Assembly (NCBI GenBank): GCA_016938695.1
Contig: JAFGUC010000024.1
Span: 62,001-126,000 of the forward strand
Source: Candidatus Woesearchaeota archaeon
GTDB lineage: Archaea; Nanobdellota; Nanobdellia; Woesearchaeales; JAFGUC01
Length of the DNA: 64,000 bases
Direction: 5' to 3'
In this document: positions 8,442 through 15,834 of the stretch, piece after piece
Numbering within the stretch: the stretch's first letter is position 1
How the letters are laid out: every line of letters begins with the position of its first letter
The notes under the pieces: model-generated
Told to the model about the DNA's origin: nothing
The model's database searches: none
What the model saw: the letters and a program-made list of their open reading frames with translations, nothing else
Made by a program: the position numbers and the translations under genes

Positions 8442-8454
8442 AAATAAATATAAG
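8442..8454 (+). promoter_or_regulatory. TATA box for Mrp ATPase gene
   Basis: AAATAAATATAAG is centred about 30 bp before the ATG at 8478; no Shine-Dalgarno is visible, consistent with a leaderless mRNA. Confidence 0.5.
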
Positions 8455-8477
8455 TTCTTAAAAAACATTATAAACAT

Positions 8478-9194
8478 ATGAGAAAAAGCATACTAGTTAT
8501 GAGTGGTAAAGGTGGGGTTGGAAAAACAACCGTAGCAGTAAACCTTGCGTACTCTTTATTTCTGAAAGGCTTTAAAATTGGAATTCTTGACGTTGATATT
8601 CATGGTCCAAATGTGTTGAAAATGTTGGGTTATGAAAATGTAAAAATGCAAATGAAAGATGAAAAAATATTTCCATTAGTAATTGATGAAAGACTAAAAG
8701 TTGCGTCACTTGCAGGATTTGTTGAAGACAACGAAGCTGTGATTTGGCGTGGACCAAAAAAACATGGGGCAATAAAACAACTTTCCCAAGATGTAGAATG
8801 GGGTGAACTTGATTTTTTAGTTGTTGATTTTCCTCCAGGTACCGGAGATGAACATCTTAGTGCAGCAGAATTATTAAATGATATTTATGGAGCAATTATT
8901 GTTTCAACACCACAGAAAGTTTCATTAATGGATATGGTTAGGTCAATTGACTTTTGTAATGCAGTAAATATACCAATAATAGGAGCAATTGAAAATATGT
9001 CTGATGGAATTTTTGGAAGTGGAACTGTAGAAGAAAAATGTAATCTTGAAAAAATAAGATTTCTTGGTAAAATACAATTATCAAAAACAATAGTTCAAAA
9101 ATCAGAAGATGGAGAACCTTTTATTACTAGTGATGACAATTCTTTAAAAGAAGATTTTAATAAGATAGTTCAAGCAATAACATCTAATTGCTAA
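8478..9194 (+). CDS. Mrp/NBP35-family Fe-S cluster carrier ATPase (P-loop)
   Basis: This 238-residue ParA/MinD-superfamily ATPase has a deviant Walker A motif GKGGVGKTT (residues 10-18), switch motifs DVDIHGPN and VVDFPPGTGDEH, and STPQKVSLMDMVRS, which are diagnostic for the Mrp/Nbp35/ApbC branch. The branch binds and transfers [4Fe-4S] clusters. The protein has no N-terminal DUF59 and lacks a clear C-terminal CxxC (only a single Cys at residue 187 and the terminal one), so cluster binding may differ from the norm. It converges on and overlaps the radical SAM gene by 11 bp. Confidence 0.87.
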   Translation: MRKSILVMSGKGGVGKTTVAVNLAYSLFLKGFKIGILDVDIHGPNVLKMLGYENVKMQMKDEKIFPLVIDERLKVASLAGFVEDNEAVIWRGPKKHGAIKQLSQDVEWGELDFLVVDFPPGTGDEHLSAAELLNDIYGAIIVSTPQKVSLMDMVRSIDFCNAVNIPIIGAIENMSDGIFGSGTVEEKCNLEKIRFLGKIQLSKTIVQKSEDGEPFITSDDNSLKEDFNKIVQAITSNC

Positions 9195-10731
9195 CTTTCT
9201 CAATACAATCTAGAACAACTCGCTTGATTTTCTTCTTAGTGTTGTAGTCATAAATAACTGGAACTTTTTCTAATGTAAAGGGATTCATTCCAGTCCAATA
9301 CATGCATGTAGAAATCGACATAGGCGTTGGTGTAAAAAGTTGAAAACTATCGATGTTTTTTAGTTTTAAAATTGATTTTTTTAATTCATCAATTGTTGCC
9401 AAAGTTTCACCAGGGTGACCAATCATCAAATAATATTTCAAACCTTGTTTAGCATCAACTGATTCAAAAATTTCCTTAAATGAAGAAAACCCTAAAACAT
9501 CTTTGTTCATTAATTTGAGAACCGATTTTGAGAAATGCTCTGGTGCAATTTTTAAGACACCTGACGTATGATATTTAGCAATTTCTTTAATATATTCAGG
9601 AGACGCAATATCATAACGAACACCACTACGGATATATATTTTCTTAATTCCAGTTATTTTTCTGGCAAGTTTTAGAAGTTCAATGTTTTTTGAATCATTC
9701 AAGTTAATTTTTTTGCAAGTTAAACAAGCATTAGAACATTTTGTCGCACAATCCATTCCATACATATTCGCACTTGGTCCACCAAGATCATCAATATATC
9801 CTTTAAAATCAAGATGATTAGTAAGTGATTTTAATTCATCAAGAATTGATTTAATAGATCTAGATATTATTTTATCTCCTTGTGATAATGCAATTGCGCA
9901 AAAATTACAATTCCCAAAACAACCCCTGTGAGTCACGACAGAAAATTTAGCCATTTTCAATAAAGAGTTTTTATGTAATTTTCGTGTAAACGGTAAAGAA
10001 TAATATAAATCCAAATCTGTAGATGTATACTCTGGAGATTTATACTGGATGACATAGTTATTATTATACTCTTGTGCCATATTTTTGAAATTAGAAAACA
10101 TTGTTTGCATCTTGCAAAATTGTATTTTATCAGCAACAGTTTCAGAATATGAAGGTAATTTTGTAAATCCAAAATCATCTTTGGATAGTATGCAAGTTCC
10201 AAGAATACCAATTAAATCTTTGTTGTCACGAAGGCGATTAGCAATTTCAATCATTTGCTTTTCACCATTTCCAAAAACAAGAATATTTGCTCTAGAATCT
10301 AATAGAATGCTTCGTCTAACTTTATTATCCCAATAATCATAATGTGAAAATCGTCTAAGTGAAGCTTCAATTCCACCAATGATTATTTTTGAATCCTTAT
10401 AGCACTGTTTGATTTTATTACAATAAAATATTACAGCACGGTCAGGAATTAATGTAACTGCACTAAATTCATCCTCATCTCTTCTTTTTTTAAGAGGAGT
10501 ATAATTATTCAACATGCTGTCAACCGAACCTGATGTAACACAAAATCCTAATCTTGGTTTTCCTAATTTCGTAAAATCATGAACATTAAGTGGTTTTTCA
10601 ATAATTCCCACACTAAAACCAGCATACTCAAGCACACGAGCAATCATTCCAGCAGGGGATAGTGGATGGTCATCATAATACTCACCAGTAACTAGAATAA
10701 AATCAAAGTTATGACTTGTTTTACTAATCAT
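9184..10731 (-). CDS. YgiQ-family (UPF0313) radical SAM protein
   Basis: The 515-residue protein shows the YgiQ pattern: N-terminal ILVTGEYYDDHPLSPAGMIARVLE, an IIGGIEASLRRFSHYDYW segment, and the radical SAM cysteines in HRGCFGNCNFC near residue 270. The GHPGETLATIDEL and FQLFTPTPMSISTCMYWTG segments follow. It is shorter than typical bacterial YgiQ (over 600 residues) at the C-terminus. The substrate is unknown. I chose the ATG at 10731 over 10746 because a TATA-like GATTTATATTTTG lies about 27 bp upstream, giving a leaderless start. Confidence 0.88.
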   Translation of the reverse strand: MISKTSHNFDFILVTGEYYDDHPLSPAGMIARVLEYAGFSVGIIEKPLNVHDFTKLGKPRLGFCVTSGSVDSMLNNYTPLKKRRDEDEFSAVTLIPDRAVIFYCNKIKQCYKDSKIIIGGIEASLRRFSHYDYWDNKVRRSILLDSRANILVFGNGEKQMIEIANRLRDNKDLIGILGTCILSKDDFGFTKLPSYSETVADKIQFCKMQTMFSNFKNMAQEYNNNYVIQYKSPEYTSTDLDLYYSLPFTRKLHKNSLLKMAKFSVVTHRGCFGNCNFCAIALSQGDKIISRSIKSILDELKSLTNHLDFKGYIDDLGGPSANMYGMDCATKCSNACLTCKKINLNDSKNIELLKLARKITGIKKIYIRSGVRYDIASPEYIKEIAKYHTSGVLKIAPEHFSKSVLKLMNKDVLGFSSFKEIFESVDAKQGLKYYLMIGHPGETLATIDELKKSILKLKNIDSFQLFTPTPMSISTCMYWTGMNPFTLEKVPVIYDYNTKKKIKRVVLDCIEKVSN

Positions 10732-10763
10732 ATTTAAAAATATCAAAATTCAAAATATAAATC

Positions 10764-10775
10764 TTCCTATAGGAA
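10764..10775. promoter_or_regulatory. 12-bp perfect palindrome between divergent YgiQ and flavodoxin promoters
   Basis: TTCCTATAGGAA sits exactly between the two divergent TATA boxes (about 10753-10763 on the minus strand, 10774-10786 on the plus strand). Its position would allow a bound dimer to block both promoters. No regulator is assigned. Confidence 0.4.
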
Positions 10776-10786
10776 TATAAATATAA
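10774..10786 (+). promoter_or_regulatory. TATA box for flavodoxin gene
   Basis: AATATAAATATAA is centred about 24 bp before the ATG at 10804, consistent with a leaderless transcript. Confidence 0.5.
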
Positions 10787-10803
10787 ACCACCTAACCATT
10801 ATA

Positions 10804-11286
10804 ATGAAAGTCGGTATTTTCTTTTATTCGCGTACTGGCATAACAAAAAAGATTGCTCATGATTTGCATGAGTTAACAGACTCTGATATTTTTTGTATAG
10901 ATGACAAAAGGAAAAGAAAAGGAGTATTTGGTTTTGCAGGAGCAATAATTGAAACGATTTTAAAGAGCAAACCAAGTATTAAACCAATGCAAGCAGATTA
11001 TTTGGATTATTCTATAATTGTCATTGGAACTCCTATTTGGGGCTCAAGTATGGCAAGTCCAGTTAGGACATTTATAACAAAACATCGTCAAAAATTCAAG
11101 AAAGTCGCATTTTTCTGCACACACGAAGATTCTGGAGATCATGAAGCATTTATGGAAATGAAACAAATTTCTAAAGAACCAACAGCCATGTTATCTTTAA
11201 CTAAACGAGAAATAGATAATGGTAAATATCGTCAAAAGCTGTCAGACTTTGCAAAAGGCTTAGAAGAAGTTTCTATTTACAGATAG
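10804..11286 (+). CDS. Flavodoxin-like protein
   Basis: The 160-residue protein has the flavodoxin fold with an FMN phosphate loop FFYSRTGITKKIA near the N-terminus, a second FMN contact IGTPIWGSSMASPVRTFI, and the segment VAFFCTHEDSGD. Flavodoxins carry electrons at low potential; this subfamily resembles NADPH-dependent FMN-binding or WrbA-like archaeal proteins. Its neighbours are a radical SAM enzyme, which would need a low-potential donor, and an oxidative-stress operon. It is transcribed from its own promoter. Confidence 0.85.
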   Translation: MKVGIFFYSRTGITKKIAHDLHELTDSDIFCIDDKRKRKGVFGFAGAIIETILKSKPSIKPMQADYLDYSIIVIGTPIWGSSMASPVRTFITKHRQKFKKVAFFCTHEDSGDHEAFMEMKQISKEPTAMLSLTKREIDNGKYRQKLSDFAKGLEEVSIYR

Positions 11287-11321
11287 TATATCTTTGATAC
11301 TATATGATAATTGTAGGTAAT

Positions 11322-11331
11322 AAATATAAAA
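11322..11331 (+). promoter_or_regulatory. TATA box for the rubrerythrin redox operon
   Basis: AAATATAAAA-like sequence lies about 45-54 bp before the ATG at 11376. A 7-bp dyad (ATAGTAT 11283-11289, ATACTAT 11297-11303) overlaps the flavodoxin stop codon upstream and could be an operator or a weak terminator. Confidence 0.45.
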
Positions 11332-11375
11332 CAGTAATTCTTTAACAAAATTAAAAGGAAAAAAGGTGATGTATT

Positions 11376-11552
11376 ATGGATTCTATAAAGCAAGATAGAA
11401 TTGATGAATTTTCAGAACTAAGCTGTGATGAGCTTTGTTACTTAGAGTCTAAAAAAGATTCCACAGAAATACTTGAAGATCTTGAAGAAACAAGAAGAAA
11501 TAAAAATTGTCAATCATGTAATATTAAAAACGGAGGGAATAATTTTGAGTAA
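11376..11552 (+). CDS. Small 58-residue acidic four-cysteine protein, coupled to rubrerythrin
   Basis: An ATG at 11376 follows a Shine-Dalgarno (AAGGTGAT) and opens a 58-codon frame. The product is acidic, with cysteines at 17, 21, 45 and 48 (C-x3-C and C-x2-C, the second in NCQSC), and no hydrophobic segment. Its stop codon overlaps the TTG start of rubrerythrin (TTGAGTAA), so the two are translationally coupled. The cysteine spacing could bind a metal or form disulfides. I recognise no family. The promoter and ribosome site, and its place as first gene of a redox operon, argue that it is real. Confidence 0.65.
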   Translation: MDSIKQDRIDEFSELSCDELCYLESKKDSTEILEDLEETRRNKNCQSCNIKNGGNNFE

Positions 11553-12078
11553 AACAGAAGAAAATTTAAAAGCAGCATTTTCAGGCGAAAGTCAAGCAAG
11601 AAACAAATATACTTATTTTGCAAAAGTAGCACGAAACGAAGGATATCACTACATTGCAGAAATATTTGAAGAAACTGCTAACAATGAAATGCAACATGCA
11701 AAAGATGAATTTAAACTATTAAATGGTATTGGTAATACTGAAAAAAATCTTCAAGAAGCAATTGATGGCGAGCATTATGAAAATACTGAGATGTATGTTC
11801 AATTCGCACAAGAAGCTGAAGAAGAGGGTAATACTAAGGCAGCTCAACTTTTTAGGGAAATTGCTGAAGTTGAGAAGCATCATGAAGCAAGGTTCAAAAA
11901 GCTTCTTGAATTATTAAAATCCGGAAACGTTTTCAAACGTGATAAACCAATTAAATGGAAATGTTCTAAATGTGGTTACGTACACGAAGGAACAGAACCT
12001 CCAGAGGTTTGCCCGTCTTGTAAACATCCACGAGAATATTACGAGCCTGCGGCAATGGATTTTGAATTTCAAGAATAA
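11545..12078 (+). CDS. rbr: Rubrerythrin
   Basis: The 177-residue protein has an N-terminal ferritin-like four-helix domain. It carries the two di-iron motif pairs E-x-x-x-H in NNEMQHAKDEF and EVEKHHEARF, followed by a C-terminal rubredoxin domain with CSKCGY and CPSCKHP (about residues 139-165). Rubrerythrin reduces hydrogen peroxide in anaerobes. The start is the TTG at 11545, eight bases after GGAGGG (11532-11537); longer in-frame starts run through the upstream small gene and are unlikely. It heads the peroxide-defence part of an operon with glutaredoxin and thioredoxin reductase. Confidence 0.93.
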   Translation: MSKTEENLKAAFSGESQARNKYTYFAKVARNEGYHYIAEIFEETANNEMQHAKDEFKLLNGIGNTEKNLQEAIDGEHYENTEMYVQFAQEAEEEGNTKAAQLFREIAEVEKHHEARFKKLLELLKSGNVFKRDKPIKWKCSKCGYVHEGTEPPEVCPSCKHPREYYEPAAMDFEFQE

Positions 12079-12113
12079 TTTTTTTAATTTTTTAATTTTA
12101 TGAGGTAATAAAA

Positions 12114-12353
12114 ATGTCGAAAATAAAAGTTTATTCCACACCAACGTGTCCATATTGTCATATGGTAAAACAATTTCTAAAAGATAAAAAAGTCGAATTT
12201 GAAGATTTAGATGTATCAATAAATGAATCTGCAGGAATTGAGATGGTTCAAAAATCAGGTCAGATTGGAGTTCCTCAAATAGAAATCAACGGTAAGATTA
12301 TTGTTGGTTTTGATAAGGAAGCTCTAGAAGACGAATTAAAGAAAGTAAATTAA
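12114..12353 (+). CDS. Glutaredoxin-like / NrdH-type thioredoxin-fold protein
   Basis: This 79-residue thioredoxin-fold protein has the active site T-P-T-C-P-Y-C-H near residue 11 and a cis-Pro segment GVPQIEINGKIIVGFD. It is the size of glutaredoxin or NrdH. It lies 14 bp upstream of thioredoxin reductase, so it is more likely reduced by that enzyme than by glutathione; this is inference from position. A Shine-Dalgarno (GAGGTAAT) precedes the ATG. Confidence 0.87.
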   Translation: MSKIKVYSTPTCPYCHMVKQFLKDKKVEFEDLDVSINESAGIEMVQKSGQIGVPQIEINGKIIVGFDKEALEDELKKVN

Positions 12354-12366
12354 TTAGGTGATTCCA

Positions 12367-13290
12367 ATGTCTGACGTTGTTAATGATATTCTTGATACAG
12401 TAATTGTTGGAGCAGGTATTGCAGGAATGACTGCTGCAATTTATGCAGCTAGAAAAAATATGAAGTTTAAAATAATTGCTTCAGATGTTGGAGGTCAATT
12501 TTTTGAAAGTGGAGAAATATTAAACTATCCTGGATTTTCAAAAATTCAAGGAGCTGATTTTCTATTTAGGATGCAAGAACAAATGGATTTTAATGGAGTA
12601 AAAATTCAAAAAGAAACCGTTGAATCAATTAGGAAAGAAAACAATTTATTTGTAATAAAAACAAATACTTGTGAATGTATTTCTAAAACAGTAATCATTG
12701 CAACAGGAGCAAGACCAAAACATCTCGACGTAAAAGGCGAACGAGAATACATGCACAAAGGAGTAACTTATTGTGCATTATGTGATGGTCCACTTTTCAA
12801 AGGAAAAGATGTCGTAGTAATAGGTGGCGGTAATTCTGCACTTGAAGCCGTTGAATTTTTGATGAATATTGCAAAAAAAGTTTACTTGCTTGTAAGAGGA
12901 GATAAATTAAAGGCATACGAATATCTTCAAGAAGCAATAAAAAAACCTAACGTTGAAATAATTTATAATGCAACTACTAATGAAATTAAAGGAAATCAAT
13001 TTGTAGAAAAAGTTTCATACATACAAAATGATGAAATAAAGGACTTAGCAGTCAGTGGAGTTTTTATCGAAATTGGTAGAGATCCAAATACCGATAATTT
13101 CAAGAGTTTAGTAGAAACTGATGAAACGGGGCACATAATTATTGATTGTCAAACACGAACATCAAACCCTGGTGTATTTGCCGCAGGAGATTGTACTGCA
13201 GGACATGAATACCAATACATAATTTCGGGTGGTCAAGGAAGTATGGCTTTAATTAAAGCAGCGAAATATATCAATGAAACAGGCTTATAG
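12367..13290 (+). CDS. trxB: Thioredoxin reductase (TrxB-type FAD/NAD(P) oxidoreductase)
   Basis: The 307-residue flavoenzyme has an FAD-binding GxGxxG (VGAGIAGMTAAIYAARKN), the redox pair C136-A-L-C139-D-G, an NAD(P)-binding VIGGGNSALEA, and the C-terminal GVFAAGDCT motif. It transfers electrons from NAD(P)H to a thioredoxin or glutaredoxin, most likely the 79-residue protein just upstream. I chose the ATG at 12367 because AGGTG (12356-12360) is then correctly spaced; the GTG inside that site is not a likely start. Confidence 0.93.
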   Translation: MSDVVNDILDTVIVGAGIAGMTAAIYAARKNMKFKIIASDVGGQFFESGEILNYPGFSKIQGADFLFRMQEQMDFNGVKIQKETVESIRKENNLFVIKTNTCECISKTVIIATGARPKHLDVKGEREYMHKGVTYCALCDGPLFKGKDVVVIGGGNSALEAVEFLMNIAKKVYLLVRGDKLKAYEYLQEAIKKPNVEIIYNATTNEIKGNQFVEKVSYIQNDEIKDLAVSGVFIEIGRDPNTDNFKSLVETDETGHIIIDCQTRTSNPGVFAAGDCTAGHEYQYIISGGQGSMALIKAAKYINETGL

Positions 13291-13299
13291 GTGTAATAA

Positions 13300-14316
13300 A
13301 TGTCAAAAATAGTTTTTTATGAAATAAAAGATTGGGAAAAAGAGTACATTCAATCAAAGATTAATGACTCAGAATTAATTTTTATTAGCGAACCATTAAA
13401 TAATGATAATTTAGAACCTGCAAAAACTGCAGACATGATATCTGTTTTTATCTACTCAAAGATTTCTAAAGAATTATTAGATCAGATGCCTAATTTAAAA
13501 GTACTTAATACAAGATCGACAGGTTTTGATCATATTGATATCGAAGAATGTAAATCAAGAAATATTCCTGTATGCAACGTTCCATTTTATGGTGAAAATA
13601 CTGTTGCAGAACATACTTTTGCATTAATTCTATCATTATCCAGAAATATTCACAAATCTTACGTACGAACCTTAAACGAAGATTTTTCAATAGATGGTTT
13701 AACAGGATTCGATTTAAAAGGTAAAACCTTAGGAATAATTGGTGGCGGTCATATAGGAATGCATGTTGCAAAATTTGCAAAAGGATTCGGGATGAATGTT
13801 TTGGTTTTTGATTTGTTTAAACAAAGTTTCTTATCTGAAGTAATTGGATTTGAATATGCAGAATTAAATGACATATTAAAGACAGCAGATATAGTGTCTT
13901 TACATGTTCCATACAATCCTCACACACATCATCTAATTAATGCAGAAAAAATATCTACTATGAAAGATGGTGCAATAATAATTAACACTGCACGAGGTCA
14001 ATTAATTGATACTGATGCGCTTTATGACGCATTGCAATTAGGAAAAATTGGTGGTGCAGGTTTAGATGTTCTAGAAGGTGAAGAGTTTATCAAAGAAGAA
14101 AAAGAACTTCTTCATGGCGATAGTAATAATGAGAAATGGAAAACCATTGTTCGAAATCAAGCAATATGTAAAATGGACAATGTTGTTTTCACACCTCACA
14201 ACGCATTTAATAGTAAAGAAGCACTTCAAAGGATTCTTGATACATCTATTGAGAATCTAAAGACTTGTAAAGATGGCAAATGCCAATTTATTGTAAATTC
14301 AGAAAAAAAGAATTAG
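13300..14316 (+). CDS. D-isomer-specific 2-hydroxyacid dehydrogenase
   Basis: The 338-residue protein has the two-domain 2-hydroxyacid dehydrogenase layout. The NAD-binding motif is LGIIGGGHIGMHVAKFAKG, the catalytic Arg is in INTARGQLIDTDAL, the Glu is in AGLDVLEGEE, and the His is in FTPHNAFNS. The N-terminal substrate domain has the LKVLNTRSTGFDHID pattern found in D-lactate dehydrogenases. The substrate is not proven. It continues the redox operon nine bases after trxB with its own Shine-Dalgarno. Confidence 0.87.
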   Translation: MSKIVFYEIKDWEKEYIQSKINDSELIFISEPLNNDNLEPAKTADMISVFIYSKISKELLDQMPNLKVLNTRSTGFDHIDIEECKSRNIPVCNVPFYGENTVAEHTFALILSLSRNIHKSYVRTLNEDFSIDGLTGFDLKGKTLGIIGGGHIGMHVAKFAKGFGMNVLVFDLFKQSFLSEVIGFEYAELNDILKTADIVSLHVPYNPHTHHLINAEKISTMKDGAIIINTARGQLIDTDALYDALQLGKIGGAGLDVLEGEEFIKEEKELLHGDSNNEKWKTIVRNQAICKMDNVVFTPHNAFNSKEALQRILDTSIENLKTCKDGKCQFIVNSEKKN

Positions 14317-14325
14317 GGTGATTTT

Positions 14326-14964
14326 TTGTCAAAACTTCAATCATTGAAAGCACAAATAATTAAGTTACAAAATTCAAATATTAGAATTGAAGTTGAAAAA
14401 CGTTTAAAAGAATTTTCTTCATTCGCTAAAAAATCAAATGACGAATGGTTTTCCGAATTATGCTTTTGTATTCTAACGGCAAATTCAAAAGCTGTTACAG
14501 GAATAAAAATACAGCAAGAATTAGGTGCAAATGGATTTTTGAATAAATCTGAAAAAGAGATTTGTAAAGTAATTCAAGATAATAAACATCGTTTCCACAA
14601 CAATAAATCAAGTTATATTGTTCAAGCAAGAGAATTCAAAAACATAAAAAATCTTGTAAAGAAAAGTAAAGATACATTATCAATAAGAAACTGGATTGCA
14701 GAAAATATTAAAGGAATTGGTTACAAAGAGGCATCACATTTTTTAAGAAACATAGGAAAAAAAGACATCGCGATTTTAGATAGGCATATATTAAATTTAT
14801 TCAAAGAATATGGGCTAATAAACGAGAAACCTAAAACACTAACAAAGAAAATATATTTAGAAATAGAAAAAATATTTTTAGATTTAGCAGAAAAATTAAA
14901 AATGAATGGTGCAGAACTAGATTTGTACATGTGGTATCTAAAAACGAATAAAATTCTAAAATAA
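14326..14964 (+). CDS. ogg: N-glycosylase/DNA lyase, Ogg2-type 8-oxoguanine glycosylase
   Basis: The 212-residue helix-hairpin-helix glycosylase contains the archaeal Ogg2 signature IKGIGYKEASHFLRNIG with the catalytic Lys, and ILDRHILN with the catalytic Asp. It has the usual length of the family. It removes 8-oxoguanine and cleaves the strand by beta-elimination. The start is TTG at 14326 behind a GGGTGA ribosome site. Its place between redox genes and desulfoferrodoxin fits oxidative-damage repair. Confidence 0.9.
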   Translation: MSKLQSLKAQIIKLQNSNIRIEVEKRLKEFSSFAKKSNDEWFSELCFCILTANSKAVTGIKIQQELGANGFLNKSEKEICKVIQDNKHRFHNNKSSYIVQAREFKNIKNLVKKSKDTLSIRNWIAENIKGIGYKEASHFLRNIGKKDIAILDRHILNLFKEYGLINEKPKTLTKKIYLEIEKIFLDLAEKLKMNGAELDLYMWYLKTNKILK

Positions 14965-14979
14965 ACGGGTGATTAAATA

Positions 14980-15366
14980 ATGTCAAGAGAAGGAAAATTT
15001 TACAAATGCAATGTTTGCGGAAACGTAGTATCGTTAGTACAAGATGGCGGAGGAACACTTTCTTGTTGTGGTGAAGATATGAACTTAATGGAAGAGAAGT
15101 TTACAGCTAGCGAAGGAAATGAAAAACACGTTCCAATAATAGAAATAGATGGTAATACCGTAACAGTTAAAGTAGGTTCAATTGACCATCCAATGGAAGA
15201 GAATCACTACATAACCTTAATACAATTAATTGAAGACAATCAAGTTGTAGTAGGAAAAAGGCTTTCTCCAGGAGATAAACCAGTTGCAGTTTTCCATGTT
15301 GAAAACACTCAGAATCTAAAAGCACGAGCTTTATGCAATATTCATGGTTTGTGGAAAAGCGAATAA
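14980..15366 (+). CDS. dfx: Desulfoferrodoxin (superoxide reductase with desulforedoxin domain)
   Basis: The 128-residue protein has an N-terminal desulforedoxin zinc/iron site (CNVCGN...SCCGEDM, about residues 9-29) and a superoxide reductase domain. Its ligands are visible in NEKHVP, SIDHPMEENHYI and the C-terminal CNIHGLW. It reduces superoxide to peroxide without making oxygen; rubrerythrin upstream can then remove the peroxide. It ends the redox operon and has a GGGTGAT ribosome site. Confidence 0.93.
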   Translation: MSREGKFYKCNVCGNVVSLVQDGGGTLSCCGEDMNLMEEKFTASEGNEKHVPIIEIDGNTVTVKVGSIDHPMEENHYITLIQLIEDNQVVVGKRLSPGDKPVAVFHVENTQNLKARALCNIHGLWKSE

Positions 15367-15396
15367 TTTTTTAATTAGTTTTCTTTTTCTTTTTAT

Positions 15397-15834
15397 ATGG
15401 AAGTAAAAATAACAGAATTAACTATTGATTTATTGGAAAATGCAACACTATTCTTAGAAACAGTATCAAACGTACGTGATACTGGAGTAATATCATTACA
15501 AGCACAAAAAGAAATACTCCATAAAATAAATTCTCAAGACGGGCACATTTTTGTAGCAATAACAAGTGATAATAAAATAGTTGGGACAACAACAGTTCTA
15601 ATCGAACAAAAATACATACGAAATGGGGCAAGAGTAGCACATATTGAAGACGTAGCAACACATGCAGATTATCAAAAACAAGGAATAGGAAAACAAATAA
15701 TGCAAAGATGTATTGAGTATGCAAAATCAAAAAACTGCTATAAAATAATCTTGGATTGTTATGAACAATTAAAACCGTTCTACGAACAGTTTGGATTTAA
15801 GAATAATGAAATTCATATGAGGTTAGATTTATAA
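15397..15834 (+). CDS. GNAT acetyltransferase resembling glucosamine-6-phosphate N-acetyltransferase (GNA1)
   Basis: This 145-residue GNAT protein has the pattern AHIEDVATHADYQKQGIGKQ, which includes the acetyl-CoA pyrophosphate loop Q-x-x-G-x-G. Its C-terminal YKIILDCYEQLKPFYEQFGF closely resembles the eukaryotic GNA1 motif (YKVILDC...PFYEKCGF). GNA1 makes GlcNAc-6-phosphate, a precursor of the UDP-GlcNAc needed by the glycan locus. The substrate assignment is from motif resemblance only. It converges on the sugar phosphorylase gene with a 6-bp overlap. Confidence 0.75.
   Translation: MEVKITELTIDLLENATLFLETVSNVRDTGVISLQAQKEILHKINSQDGHIFVAITSDNKIVGTTTVLIEQKYIRNGARVAHIEDVATHADYQKQGIGKQIMQRCIEYAKSKNCYKIILDCYEQLKPFYEQFGFKNNEIHMRLDL

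Noticed and set aside
11283-11303. A 7-bp dyad at the end of the flavodoxin gene as a hairpin terminator.
   Set aside because: Archaeal termination mostly uses T-rich tracts, no T run follows directly, and the dyad is all but one base A/T; it is mentioned only with the operon promoter.
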